Positions 42,674 through 52,329 of a DNA stretch of 64,000 nt are shown in pieces (position 1 is the first letter of the stretch; each line of letters starts with the position of its first letter). The position numbers and the translations under genes were made by a program. This DNA is from Halomonas cupida (GTDB taxonomy: Bacteria > Pseudomonadota > Gammaproteobacteria > Pseudomonadales > Halomonadaceae). Under the pieces are notes generated by a model. That model worked only from the letters and a program-made list of their open reading frames with translations. It made no database searches and was not told the DNA's origin. The DNA lies in assembly GCF_900142755.1 (NCBI RefSeq), contig NZ_FRCA01000003.1, positions 186,001 to 250,000 of the forward strand, given 5' to 3'.

Positions 42674-43774
42674 ATGGCTGATGAATGGGATCGCGAAGCC
42701 CTGCTCGCACCGATTGGTGAGCATGGTGCCGGGGAAGACCTGAGTTTTTCATTGCTCATGGACCAGATCAAGGAAGCACGCCGCGCCGATCCGACCTATC
42801 TCAGTCAGGGGGAGTGGCAGGCCGACCTCAAGAAGTCCGACTGGAATGAGGTCATCTCGCTCACCTCCAAAGCGCTGGCGGAGCAGAGCAAGGACCTGGC
42901 GCTGGCCGGGTGGCTGTGTGAAGGGTTGTCTCATCGTAATCACTTCACCGGCATGACCTATGGCATCGAGCTGGTCAACGAGCTGTGCCGACGCTTCTGG
43001 GAGACGCTCTACCCCAGCCTGGAAGATGGCGATGAGGAGCGCTTCGGGCGCCTGTCCTGGCTGGACAATACCCTGGCCGGCATGGTCGGTGAGATACCGC
43101 TGCTGGAAGGTCAGGGGTATGGGCTGGCGCGTTACGAGGAGTCGCGTCAGGTCGAGAACCTTGCGCGCAACGACCGCGATGCCATGGATGATGCACTGGC
43201 CGATGGCAAGATCAACGCCGAGATCTTCCAGCGTTCCGTGGTGCTCACGGAAACCGACTTCCTGACCCAGCGTCACGGAGAGATCAACGGCTGCCAGCAG
43301 GCACTGCGCGAGCTGGACGACACCCTGACTGAACGCATGGGCGACCACGCGCCGCGACTCAACGAGCTCAAGGAAGTACTACGCGAGTGCAGCCAGTTGA
43401 TCGAGCGGATGCTCAGTGATCGTGGTGTCAGCTTCGATGAATCGGAAGAGCCCGGCGCGGCCGAGGCTTCCGAGACAGAAGCAACGGCCCCGCCGGCCAC
43501 CGATGGGGGCGCCGCGGCACAGACCAGGGCCGCACCCCAGGCGGCGCTGCGTACGACACCGCAGTCCCGCGAGGAAGCCTTCGAAATGCTCAACGGCGTT
43601 GCCCAATTCTTCAAGGGCAGCGAGCCGCACAGCCCGGTGCCGTATCTGGTCGAACGCGCCATGCGCTGGGGCCGTATGCCGCTGGAAGACTGGCTGCGTG
43701 ATGTGATTCGCGAGGACCACATCATCGACAGCATCCGCGAGACACTCGGCACTCAGCGCCGAAACGAGGACTAA
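42674..43774 (+). CDS. tssA: Type VI assembly protein TssA
   Basis: A 366-residue protein with the ImpA N-terminal domain (LLAPIGEHGAGEDLSFS, then SDWNEVISLTSKALAEQSKDL). A Pro/Ala-rich linker follows (about 255-290), then a C-terminal helical part ending SREEAFEMLNGVAQFFKGSEPHSPVPYLVERAMRWG-like, the VasJ/TssA pattern. TssA caps the growing sheath or primes the baseplate. ATG 42674 has GAGG 8 bases upstream; a GTG at 42656 in frame lacks support. Confidence 0.93.
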   Translation: MADEWDREALLAPIGEHGAGEDLSFSLLMDQIKEARRADPTYLSQGEWQADLKKSDWNEVISLTSKALAEQSKDLALAGWLCEGLSHRNHFTGMTYGIELVNELCRRFWETLYPSLEDGDEERFGRLSWLDNTLAGMVGEIPLLEGQGYGLARYEESRQVENLARNDRDAMDDALADGKINAEIFQRSVVLTETDFLTQRHGEINGCQQALRELDDTLTERMGDHAPRLNELKEVLRECSQLIERMLSDRGVSFDESEEPGAAEASETEATAPPATDGGAAAQTRAAPQAALRTTPQSREEAFEMLNGVAQFFKGSEPHSPVPYLVERAMRWGRMPLEDWLRDVIREDHIIDSIRETLGTQRRNED

Positions 43775-43777
43775 CCC

Positions 43778-44977
43778 ATGTCGAGGGCGTCGATATACGA
43801 CCTGCTTCAGCAGCGCGCTCAACCTGTTGTCGAGCAACCGGTAGTCGTCGAGGAACGCAGCCACTTCCGTGCCGACCGGCTGCGTCTGTTGGATGGTGTC
43901 GCCTTGACCGCCGCCGGAGTGCTTGCCATGGGCTCGGTGCCCGAGGCTGCCCGCGTGGAACTGTCCGAGGACATGCGTGGGCCGGATGGTTTCCAGTTGA
44001 TGGCCTGTGCGGTGAAGGAGGTCATCCCGGTGGGCGAGTCGCGGCTGAGACGTCTCGACCCCAAGGCTCTACGCCTGCACGAGCTGATCCAGACCATCCT
44101 CCTCGATGCGCTGATGATGCTCGAGGCACTGCCCGAGAATGGCCGTTTCGATATCGTCCTGAGCGCGCCATTGCGATCCGGGGAGGCCGCAAGCCTGCTG
44201 CTGGAGCAGATACAGCAGGCGGTGGCAGAGACAGAGTACGGCGAGCGCCTGGGCGATATTCGTCACAGTGCTGTGGGCTGGGATCCGCATACCTGCCTGG
44301 CAGTGTCGGAATCCGGCGGCCATCCCCATGTGCTGTGGCTGTGTGCCGACTCCCTGATCAATGCCACCGATGTGGGACGCCTCGATCGACGCGGACTATT
44401 GATGAAGGCCTCGCGGTCGGTAGGGCTGGCGCCGGGAGAAGCGGCAGTGGCGCTACTGATGCAGCGGGTGTCGGAAGAAGATGATGCGGAATCAGCCTCC
44501 GGCTGGAGACTGGATAGCGCCATTGAGCAGGAACATGCGCCGCGTTCGAGCAGGACTCGGCAGGGTGGCGCGACGTTGGTCATCAAGGATCTGCTGGAAA
44601 AGAGCTGGCCCGAGGCGGCGGCAGATACCGAGTCTGAGGCGCCATCACGGATCGTGATGGATGCGCTGGGCGTCTCCGGGAGTGTAACCGACGTTGCTGG
44701 GCCGCTGACTGATCGCTGGAGGGGCATCGACCTGACCGATAACGGCGTCAGCGTGGATCGCTGGTGTGGTTGGCCGGGAGAGGCACTGACTGCCCTGCAG
44801 TTGCTGCTGGCTATCGCCCCTCTTGGCGATGGCGAGAGCGCACTGGTGCTGAACGTGGTGGAAGAGCGCAGCAGCCGCGGCATGGCACTGCGTAGCTGTG
44901 CGGTATCCGGGGACGGCGCCGCTGCCGGTGAGGATGCGGAAGGGACCTCCGCCAATGGAGAAGGGAACGCGACATGA
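43778..44977 (+). CDS. Thiolase/ketosynthase-like type VI accessory protein
   Basis: A 399-residue protein placed between tssA and vgrG and overlapping vgrG by 4 bases. The stretch beginning ADSLINATDVGRLDRRGLL and running into APGEAAVALLM (about residues 188-228) strongly recalls the conserved D-S/L...GEAA segment of beta-ketoacyl synthases. The usual active-site cysteine context (DTACSSS-like) is not visible, so the fold may be kept for a non-catalytic role. Proteins with a thiolase-like fold are known next to vgrG genes in Pseudomonas aeruginosa. Here it likely helps to load or mature the VgrG spike or its effector, which is inferred from position. There is no signal peptide and no membrane segment. 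Confidence 0.65.
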   Translation: MSRASIYDLLQQRAQPVVEQPVVVEERSHFRADRLRLLDGVALTAAGVLAMGSVPEAARVELSEDMRGPDGFQLMACAVKEVIPVGESRLRRLDPKALRLHELIQTILLDALMMLEALPENGRFDIVLSAPLRSGEAASLLLEQIQQAVAETEYGERLGDIRHSAVGWDPHTCLAVSESGGHPHVLWLCADSLINATDVGRLDRRGLLMKASRSVGLAPGEAAVALLMQRVSEEDDAESASGWRLDSAIEQEHAPRSSRTRQGGATLVIKDLLEKSWPEAAADTESEAPSRIVMDALGVSGSVTDVAGPLTDRWRGIDLTDNGVSVDRWCGWPGEALTALQLLLAIAPLGDGESALVLNVVEERSSRGMALRSCAVSGDGAAAGEDAEGTSANGEGNAT

Positions 44978-47601
44978 AAGAATTCAACCTGCTGGATAAC
45001 ATCCTCGAATCCTTCGACGTGACACTGACGCAGGACGAGCGCCTGCTGCAGCTGCAACTGGGGGACAGCGACTTCATCCCCCATCGGCTGGTGGGTGAAG
45101 AGCGTCTTTCGCGACCGTTCTCCTACACCCTCGACTGCATCTCCCAGAATGGCGACATCGAACTCAAGACGTTGATGGCCCAGCCTGCCGCGTTGACGAT
45201 ACGTCAGGCGGACGGCAACTACCGTCGACTCTCCGGACTGGTCGAATCTGCTGCCCTGCTCGGTGAGGATGGTGGGGTCTATTACTACCAGATCAGCCTG
45301 GTGCCCTGGCTGGCGATGCTCAAGCTGGGACGCGACAGCCGTATCTTCCAGGACCACAACGTGGTCGAGATACTCGAACAGGTATTCGGCAAGCACGCCA
45401 CTGCCATGGGGGAGGACTCGGTGCGTTGGCGCTTCGATCTGCGCCGCGAATACCCCTCACGCAGCTACTGCGTGCAGTACCGCGAGAGCGACTTCAACTT
45501 CGTCAATCGGCTGCTCGAGCAAGAGGGCATCTGGTGGTATGCGGAACATGCCACAGAAGATGATGACTTCAATGGCCATCGCATCGTCTTCACCGATGAC
45601 CCGGAAACCTGCATGCCGGTCGCGCCTCAGGTCATCCGCTTCCATCGTCAGGATGCCACCGAGACCGAGGATTCGATTACCCAGTGGGGCGGGGTGCGTC
45701 AGCAGCAGCCGACCCGCGTCAGTCTCGGCACCTTCGACTACAAGCAGCCGGGACTGGAAAAGCGCACCAGCATGGAGACGGTTCGCGATCAAGGTAACCT
45801 GCCGGATCTGGAAGTCTACGATTACCCCGGTGAGTACTACTACCTTGGCCCTGAGCGTGGTGAGCACCTGGCCCTCAATCGCCTCGAAGCACTGGAGTCG
45901 CAAGCCAAGCGCTTCCATGGCTCCGGCGGTGTGCGCCAGTTGCAGACCGGACAGTGGTTCGAAATCAGCCAGCATGCCCGGCACGAGCAGGGCGATGAAG
46001 GCGAACGCCAGTTCCTGGTTCTTGGCCTCAACATCCACGCCGAGAATGCGCTGCCGGTCTCCGCTCATCTGAAGACCCTGCCGGGTAGTCTGCAGTCGCG
46101 CATCGATGCGGCTTTCAAGGCTCATGGGCTCGAAGATGATGACGCCTACAGAGAGGATTATCGGCGAGTCGGCACCGGCCACTATCTGGTCGACTTCGAA
46201 GCCCAGCGGCTCAGCCAGCCCTATCGTTCCTTCCTCGATCATCAGCGTCCGGTCATCGGTGGTCCGCAGACCGCGACCGTGGTCGGCCCCGAAGGCGAGG
46301 AGATCCACACCGATGCACTGAACCGGGTCAAGGTGCAGTTCCACTGGGATCGCGAGGGCCAGCGCGATGCCCATTCCAGTTGCTGGGTGCGCGTCTCGCA
46401 GCCCAATGCCGGAGGTCGCTGGGGCGGCGTCTTCGTGCCGCGGATCGGTCAGGAAGTCATCGTCGACTTCCTTGAGGGCGACGCCGACCGTCCGCTGATC
46501 ACCGGTCGCGTCTACAACGGCGACCAGACCCCGGAGTGGCACAGCAACGGCCTGCTGTCGGGCTTCAAGACCAGGACCTATCGGGGCGGCAAGTTCAACG
46601 AACTGGTGTTCGACGATGCCACCGATCAGGAACGGGTCAAGCTCAACTCCGAGCACAGCAAGAGTCAGCTCAACCTCGGTTACCTGATCGACCAACAGGG
46701 CAATACCCGCGGTGCCTTCCGTGGCACCGGCTTTGAACTGCGTACCGATGCCTACGGCGCCGTCCGCGCCAATGAGGGCCTGTTGCTGACCAGTTGGGGC
46801 CAGCTCGGTGCCAATGGCGAGCAGCTCGACATGACCCAGGCCTGGCAACAGCTCTCGAGTGCCTGGCAACTCTCCGATTCGCTCAGTGAAAGCGCCACCA
46901 GTCACAACGCCGAACCGTTGGACGCCCGCGACAACCTCAAGCAGGCCGGTGAAGACGCCGAGGGGCGTTATGGTGCTGCGGAAAACCGGGGTGGCGCCGA
47001 GGGGAGTGGAGGATTCGACGGCAGCAGCGCGCGAACGGCCAGCCAGGGCGGACTCGGTGAAGCAGCCAGGCTCAACGCCCCCTGGCTGCACGCTTCATCA
47101 CCGGCGGGCATCGCCATGAGCACACCGGAATCAACCCACCTCGCCCAGGGCAAGTCACTGAGCGTGACCAGTGGTCGTGACATCAACCTGGCCACCGGCA
47201 AGAGCCTGATCGCCACCATGTCCGAGAAGCTGTCGATGTTCGTCCAGCGCGCCGGCATCAAGCTGTTCGCCGCCCAGGGCAAGGTCGAGATGCAGGCCCA
47301 GAGCGACAACATGGAGTTGACCGCCGAGAAGGACGTCAAGGTCACCTCCACCGAAGCGGGAGTACGCATCGACGCCGCCGAGGAAATCCTCCTTACCAGC
47401 GGCGGAGGCTATATCCGCCTCAAGGGCGGCAACATCGAGATCCACGGCCCCGGCAAGATCGATATCAAGGGCGCACAACACCTGTTTGCCGGGCCCGCGA
47501 GTATGAGTAGCGAGTTGGCGGAGTTGCCTGAAGGTGGCTGTGAGACCCAGATGAAAGGTGCGGATAAGCAGCGTAGCGGCGCCATGCCGTTGGGAGGGTA
47601 A
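44974..47601 (+). CDS. vgrG: Type VI spike protein VgrG (TssI)
   Basis: An 875-residue spike protein. The N-terminal gp27-like part starts at about residue 15 (LQLQLGDSDFIPHRLVGEERLSRPFSY in part). The gp5-like OB domain lies around residues 430-520 (HWDREGQRDAHSSCWVRVSQPNAGG). A DUF2345-type extension with repeated beta-helix strands forms the C-terminus (MQAQSDNMELTAEKDVKVTST, LTSGGGYIRLKGGNIEIHGPG). No enzymatic C-terminal domain is visible, so the cargo is probably delivered through the adaptor and PAAR proteins encoded downstream. Confidence 0.97.
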   Translation: MKEFNLLDNILESFDVTLTQDERLLQLQLGDSDFIPHRLVGEERLSRPFSYTLDCISQNGDIELKTLMAQPAALTIRQADGNYRRLSGLVESAALLGEDGGVYYYQISLVPWLAMLKLGRDSRIFQDHNVVEILEQVFGKHATAMGEDSVRWRFDLRREYPSRSYCVQYRESDFNFVNRLLEQEGIWWYAEHATEDDDFNGHRIVFTDDPETCMPVAPQVIRFHRQDATETEDSITQWGGVRQQQPTRVSLGTFDYKQPGLEKRTSMETVRDQGNLPDLEVYDYPGEYYYLGPERGEHLALNRLEALESQAKRFHGSGGVRQLQTGQWFEISQHARHEQGDEGERQFLVLGLNIHAENALPVSAHLKTLPGSLQSRIDAAFKAHGLEDDDAYREDYRRVGTGHYLVDFEAQRLSQPYRSFLDHQRPVIGGPQTATVVGPEGEEIHTDALNRVKVQFHWDREGQRDAHSSCWVRVSQPNAGGRWGGVFVPRIGQEVIVDFLEGDADRPLITGRVYNGDQTPEWHSNGLLSGFKTRTYRGGKFNELVFDDATDQERVKLNSEHSKSQLNLGYLIDQQGNTRGAFRGTGFELRTDAYGAVRANEGLLLTSWGQLGANGEQLDMTQAWQQLSSAWQLSDSLSESATSHNAEPLDARDNLKQAGEDAEGRYGAAENRGGAEGSGGFDGSSARTASQGGLGEAARLNAPWLHASSPAGIAMSTPESTHLAQGKSLSVTSGRDINLATGKSLIATMSEKLSMFVQRAGIKLFAAQGKVEMQAQSDNMELTAEKDVKVTSTEAGVRIDAAEEILLTSGGGYIRLKGGNIEIHGPGKIDIKGAQHLFAGPASMSSELAELPEGGCETQMKGADKQRSGAMPLGG

Positions 47602-47607
47602 CGCTTC

Positions 47608-48513
47608 ATGTCCCCCCAACAACCAGATACCCGGCATCAGAGGGCGGCACCTCTCGTACCTGATTGGCTGCTGACGCACGAGTACGCCTTGCTGAATCCA
47701 CTGATAGTGGACTCGGAGGCATGGGCAGACCTGCCTTGTGAGCCATTGGTGACTCCGCATGCCAATGTCCGTCCCCATCTGCTACCGCAACTGGTTTGCT
47801 TGAATGAGCTCTCATCTGAGGCTCGGCTGGCGCTGGTGAAGCGCATCGAACTTCATCAGCGACGCGGAGTGACATTCTTTTGTGCACTCCTCCAAAGTCA
47901 GGCTTCCGCCGATGCCATCGCCGAGCACCTCAAGCTTCACCTCGAGCAGCGCAGGAGCGGTGACAGTAGACGGTGGTGGTTGCGGTTCTACGACCCACAC
48001 GTCTTTCGGCACCTGAGTTGGCAATTGGAGCCGGAGCAGATGGACCGCCTGTTGGGACCAATAACTGCATGGCGTTGGCCAGATGTTCAAGGTGACTGGT
48101 ATTGCCAGCGACACCACTCAACGAGGCAATCTGCCCTGCCTCATCTCATGCTCGACAGGACGCAGTGGCGTCGCATTGATCGACTGGCATCACTCAATGG
48201 CATCCTGGACAGGTTGTTGATCTCTGCTCCAGAGCAGACACAGGACGAGATTCTGTGGCGGCGAGTGGACTCGCTGTTGGCAAAGGCGGAGCAGCTGTCA
48301 TTGGGGCAGGACGAGGATCGCCAGCTTTATGCTGAGCAGGCCGTTCGTTTTCATCAAGACATTCATTCCCATCCCGCCATCAAGGCCCGACTCGACTCCG
48401 CTCGAGAGCAGGGCAGCACCTATACCCGTATCTGTGCAGATCTTGATGATGCCATGTTGGAACGCATGGCCGCGGAATTGGATAACCAGAATACGCGCAA
48501 GGAGGCTCCATGA
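47608..48513 (+). CDS. DUF4123 effector adaptor (Tap-1/TEC family)
   Basis: A 301-residue protein with the DUF4123 core: LLTHEYALLNPLI at the N-terminus, then RLALVKRIELHQRRGVTFF, FYDPHVFRHLS and the C-terminal helical lobe. DUF4123 proteins load a specific effector onto the VgrG tip and are encoded between the two, as here. The gene starts 6 bases after vgrG and overlaps the effector start by 4 bases, which argues for co-synthesis with its client. Confidence 0.92.
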   Translation: MSPQQPDTRHQRAAPLVPDWLLTHEYALLNPLIVDSEAWADLPCEPLVTPHANVRPHLLPQLVCLNELSSEARLALVKRIELHQRRGVTFFCALLQSQASADAIAEHLKLHLEQRRSGDSRRWWLRFYDPHVFRHLSWQLEPEQMDRLLGPITAWRWPDVQGDWYCQRHHSTRQSALPHLMLDRTQWRRIDRLASLNGILDRLLISAPEQTQDEILWRRVDSLLAKAEQLSLGQDEDRQLYAEQAVRFHQDIHSHPAIKARLDSAREQGSTYTRICADLDDAMLERMAAELDNQNTRKEAP

Positions 48514-51212
48514 GCGAGGCGACTCAGCAACAGAGTATTGCAAGCTGTCCATATTGTCAGAAATCAGGACTGCCTATTCTTCCCCTGCGCTATGCCGTCA
48601 CACGTACTGACAGCGGAAGTGGGCTTCCCCAGGGGCCAGAGCTCAGCGGGTCCTTTGGTGAGGGAGTGACCGATATTGCCTTACCGGAAGGGCAGTCTTA
48701 TACCCTCCGCCTGGTACGTGCTGGGTATCTTTATGTGTTTAATGAAGCAGGGAAAACCTGGTCTGGGTACATCGTGACTGAACGAGGGTATCTATTCCCC
48801 TATGTTTCTGAAATAAAAAATGATGTTCTGGCGGGGATGAATCCTGAACAGGTGCAGGGTGGCATTGATGCCCAGTTGCAGCCGCCGCCCGATGAGGAAG
48901 AGTTCACCTGCACGCTCAACCCGGACCACCAATATCCGGGGCGTTGCATTACTATCCCCAATGCGGACCAGGCCGACAACATATACCTGGCCTTCTCCGA
49001 TACCGCCTGGACCAAACGTGTCTGGCACGAGCATGCCACCAATGCCCAGGTAGGCGACAACGGCCTGCAGCGGCGAGATCATATGCGTAAGCTCTCGTTG
49101 GCTGAGTGGCGCGGGGGTAGCGCCAAGCATGCTGCTCCTATGGCCGAGCTGGCCGATCGGGTAGCGGAAGCCAACTACGAGTCGATGCCACCCAATTTGC
49201 CGCCCGTCACCTTGATGCGCAGCGACCTCTACCAATGGACTGCTCCTTTTGGTCACAGTCCCGCGTCGATACATGGCATGGACGATCAGGTTGAGGGCTT
49301 GGTGACCTGGGCCGAAGAGCAGGCCGAACCACTAGATATGCCTCCGGTGATGGTTGCTCTGGATGATCCGGTGGGCATCGCCTCCGATCTGGCCAGCCTG
49401 ATGGGGGCAAGACTAGGCGAGAAGATGACCGATCCGGCGCAAGCCCGGCCGCTGGCGATCTCCGCAGCCATTGGCAATATCCGCCAGAGTATTCGCGAAG
49501 ATGCCGAGAACCGGCAGATCTATCGTACCGAGCGTCAAGCCACGCAACTGGCATATAGCAGAGGCATGGTGTTGGCAGGGCTGTTCAGCTCCGATGTGCG
49601 CGAAATGCAGCAAGAGATACGGGAGAACTGGAGCAATCCTACTCCTGTGCAATTGAGCACCGCTCGGGACGACGCCTGGGATGACTACACGAGCAAGCTC
49701 AATATGCCAAAGCTGCAGGCGTGGGAGAGCAAATGGCAAAAAGAATTGCAGGATTTCGACACCGAGCAGTTGGTCCCGCTGGCTCGGGCTCATGTGCAGT
49801 GGATGGAGAGCGATAACCTCTACGAGCACTTGGACACTCAACACGACGATAGGGATATCGAATCCGGTGCCGCTTTTGTCGATACGCTGCTGCTGTGCAT
49901 TCAGGATACGCAGGAGTACGCTCCATGCGCAGCGCTATACCAGCGCTGGCTTTCCGCTACGACCATAGCGCGACGCAACCTGGTGCTGAGAGCCCTGGGT
50001 TACCACCAGGCGGCGATACTGGAACAGTGGGAAGGGACATTGCAGGGTGGCTTGAAGCCAGATGCTCTGCGCGGGCTACCCTGGGATGCCTTGATTACCG
50101 GTTACGGCGAGGCGCTCGATGCCCTGCGCGATGGTAGCCAGAACGCGGTAGTACGGCTGACAGCAGTATTGGGCGGACCCTTCGCCAAGGTAGCGGCTGA
50201 TGCGGTCGACCGGGTCGTGGGGCCGGCGCTGGTGGCAATGGGCGTCATCGGTCGTGCGCCAGTGATCCTGGCCGATGTAACGATGAGCAAACAGGCTGCG
50301 ATTGCCGAGTTGGTCGCACGCATGATGGCAGTCAACCCAGAAGTGGGGACGCTGGATGACCTGAATCGGGCGATTGATATCCAGATGCGCAAGGCACGTA
50401 TCTACGGTATGCATATCGAAGGCACTAGTCAGCATCGCTACCTGATCATGGCCGACCCCAGGGTCGTTGGCGATTTCCCTGGACAGGACGCGCAGGGCAA
50501 TGCACGGCGCTTTGCCGAAGCCGCGATCCTGACCGAGGTCGAGCGTACAGAGCTGACGCGTCTGCGCTGGCGCCAATTGCTGCCCACCGAGGCCGGGTTG
50601 GGCGTGGTGGCGGGTATTCTGCAATGTATGGCTCTGGGCAAGCTGGCCGATGACCTGGACAACGGCATGGCACACGAGCAGAACGAAAACCGCTGGCGCT
50701 ATCGCACCGGCTTCACGGGCTTGATAGGTACGTTGGCGGAGACGGTGGGCAAATGGTCGGAGAGTGCATCTAAGGCTGGTAGCCGTGTTGCCAGGGCATT
50801 GGAGCGATACCTTGGTATAGCCTTGCGTGTGGTGGGAAAAACGTTTGGCATTGGCGCAGGGGTGGTGATGGCGCTATGGGACTTTCGACGCGGATTCCAA
50901 GAGCTTGGAGAAGGAAATGGTTGGGTAGGAGGATTATTATTCGCCTCAGGTACGTTTAGCTTGCTTGCTATGGGAATGTTTGCGGGCTGGTTTGGAGCAA
51001 CTGTTTTCGGATTGTCTGCTACGGGTATCGGTATTGTGTTGGTGGTATTGGTTATCGCTATTGCGATATTGATCGAGGTGTTCAAGGACAACAAGGTGCA
51101 GGACTGGCTGGAACGGTGCTATTTCGGCAAGTTCGAGGAAAGCGAACGTTACCAGGAGCCGGAGCTGGAGATAGACGAGTTGGAGCTGGCCCTTAACGAT
51201 ATGAAAGGCTGA
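48510..51212 (+). CDS. VasX-like type VI effector with C-terminal membrane region
   Basis: A 900-residue cargo protein. The N-terminal segment CPYCQKSGLPILPLRYAV with the following YTLRLVRAGYLYVFNE matches the N-terminal region of VasX-type toxins, which use a DUF4123 adaptor. A long helical body follows. Near the C-terminus there are three membrane-like helices at about residues 768-791, 804-828 and 832-856 before an acidic tail (ELEIDELELALNDMKG). This layout fits a pore-forming effector that permeabilises the inner membrane of target cells. The last 600 bases are clearly richer in A+T than the tss genes, a sign of independent transfer. The target and pore activity are inferred. Confidence 0.85.
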   Translation: MSEATQQQSIASCPYCQKSGLPILPLRYAVTRTDSGSGLPQGPELSGSFGEGVTDIALPEGQSYTLRLVRAGYLYVFNEAGKTWSGYIVTERGYLFPYVSEIKNDVLAGMNPEQVQGGIDAQLQPPPDEEEFTCTLNPDHQYPGRCITIPNADQADNIYLAFSDTAWTKRVWHEHATNAQVGDNGLQRRDHMRKLSLAEWRGGSAKHAAPMAELADRVAEANYESMPPNLPPVTLMRSDLYQWTAPFGHSPASIHGMDDQVEGLVTWAEEQAEPLDMPPVMVALDDPVGIASDLASLMGARLGEKMTDPAQARPLAISAAIGNIRQSIREDAENRQIYRTERQATQLAYSRGMVLAGLFSSDVREMQQEIRENWSNPTPVQLSTARDDAWDDYTSKLNMPKLQAWESKWQKELQDFDTEQLVPLARAHVQWMESDNLYEHLDTQHDDRDIESGAAFVDTLLLCIQDTQEYAPCAALYQRWLSATTIARRNLVLRALGYHQAAILEQWEGTLQGGLKPDALRGLPWDALITGYGEALDALRDGSQNAVVRLTAVLGGPFAKVAADAVDRVVGPALVAMGVIGRAPVILADVTMSKQAAIAELVARMMAVNPEVGTLDDLNRAIDIQMRKARIYGMHIEGTSQHRYLIMADPRVVGDFPGQDAQGNARRFAEAAILTEVERTELTRLRWRQLLPTEAGLGVVAGILQCMALGKLADDLDNGMAHEQNENRWRYRTGFTGLIGTLAETVGKWSESASKAGSRVARALERYLGIALRVVGKTFGIGAGVVMALWDFRRGFQELGEGNGWVGGLLFASGTFSLLAMGMFAGWFGATVFGLSATGIGIVLVVLVIAIAILIEVFKDNKVQDWLERCYFGKFEESERYQEPELEIDELELALNDMKG

Positions 51213-51215
51213 ATT

Positions 51216-52271
51216 ATGGATTATGCAGGACTTGGAAAGAGGAATCACTTTCCTATCAACCGTCCGTTGAGTGATGCCGAACGCGCAGCACGTTACGACC
51301 AGAAAAAATCGAGCAAAGCGCCACCGATGGATTTTCTTTCTGTGATCAAGTTCAACAGTAGCTATATCGAACTTGTTGATCGCTGGTATCCCGTTCGAGG
51401 ATTCTGGGCATGGCTTTCGGTCATGTTGGGTGGAGCATCAGTGATTGCAGGAGGTGCTTTACTTTATGCTGTTTTTCTCCCTGTGGGAGATCCGATGGTT
51501 TCAGAACTTGGTCCAGCTATATTTTTGGTTTTATTGTCGGTCGTACTTTTTTTGTTTGCCTGGTTTGGTGCGTGGTATGCGTTCAAAGTTGAATGCTTAG
51601 GCTATACCCACTATCCCATGCGTCTGAACCGCAAGACGCGTCAAGTGTATTTTTTCCGCCAGAATGGCACGGTACTGACGGTGCCATGGGACGACCTGTT
51701 CATCACTCTTGGCGAAGCCAAGAGTCCCATCACCAGCACCACCTATGACCTACGCGCTCATGTACTGGATGCCGACGGCGAAACGGTACGCGAGTCGTTT
51801 TCGCTGGGATATCCATCATTACTGGGCAACGCCGAGTCGATCGACAAGTTCTGGGCCTTTCTGCAGCCGTATATGGAAGCGGAAGATGGCGTAGAGCGCA
51901 CCTGGCGACATCTCAAAGAACAAACAGGCTACTTGATGCCGGTGGATGGCCGTAGGGAAGGCTGGCGCTGGAGCATCGTGCAGAACTATGCCTGGTCAGG
52001 TCATTGGCCATGGCTACAGTTCATTGCCTCCCCCGTGTTGGGTCTGAATGCCGTCGGCCGGATGTTGGCGATGTGGACCAGCAAGGTGCCGGAGTGGCCT
52101 GCAGAGGTAGAGCAGGAAAGTCAGGTGGATGCGGATGATCCCTACGTGCTGACTTGGCGCGACAACGACACGATCGGATGGTGGGAGCTTTATTGGCCAC
52201 TGATCTGCACCCTTATTGGTGTAGGAGCCTTCATCGGCGTTATCGGCTGGATCATCGTGGTTGGTCCATAG
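51216..52271 (+). CDS. Membrane immunity protein candidate, DUF6708-like
   Basis: A 351-residue membrane protein directly after the effector gene (3-base gap). Two helices lie at about 63-88 and 100-122, and one or two at the end (LICTLIGVGAFIGVIGWIIVV). The cytosolic part between them has YFFRQNGTVLTVPWDDLFITLGE and TWRHLKEQTGYLMPV, a pattern seen in DUF6708 proteins beside type VI effectors. A membrane protein is what would be expected to block a pore-forming toxin. The first ~11 residues (MDYAGLGKRNH) are shared with the next membrane protein. Confidence 0.75.
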   Translation: MDYAGLGKRNHFPINRPLSDAERAARYDQKKSSKAPPMDFLSVIKFNSSYIELVDRWYPVRGFWAWLSVMLGGASVIAGGALLYAVFLPVGDPMVSELGPAIFLVLLSVVLFLFAWFGAWYAFKVECLGYTHYPMRLNRKTRQVYFFRQNGTVLTVPWDDLFITLGEAKSPITSTTYDLRAHVLDADGETVRESFSLGYPSLLGNAESIDKFWAFLQPYMEAEDGVERTWRHLKEQTGYLMPVDGRREGWRWSIVQNYAWSGHWPWLQFIASPVLGLNAVGRMLAMWTSKVPEWPAEVEQESQVDADDPYVLTWRDNDTIGWWELYWPLICTLIGVGAFIGVIGWIIVVGP

Positions 52272-52329
52272 TATTGAGCGGGCAGCTTATTCTCTGTCAG
52301 CAGCTGACGCGACTGCGTTGACGTTGGCT

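Noticed and set aside
45457..47091. Open frame of 544 codons on the minus strand opposite vgrG
   Set aside because: VgrG on the plus strand is unambiguous; the antisense product shows no motif and no ribosome-binding site.
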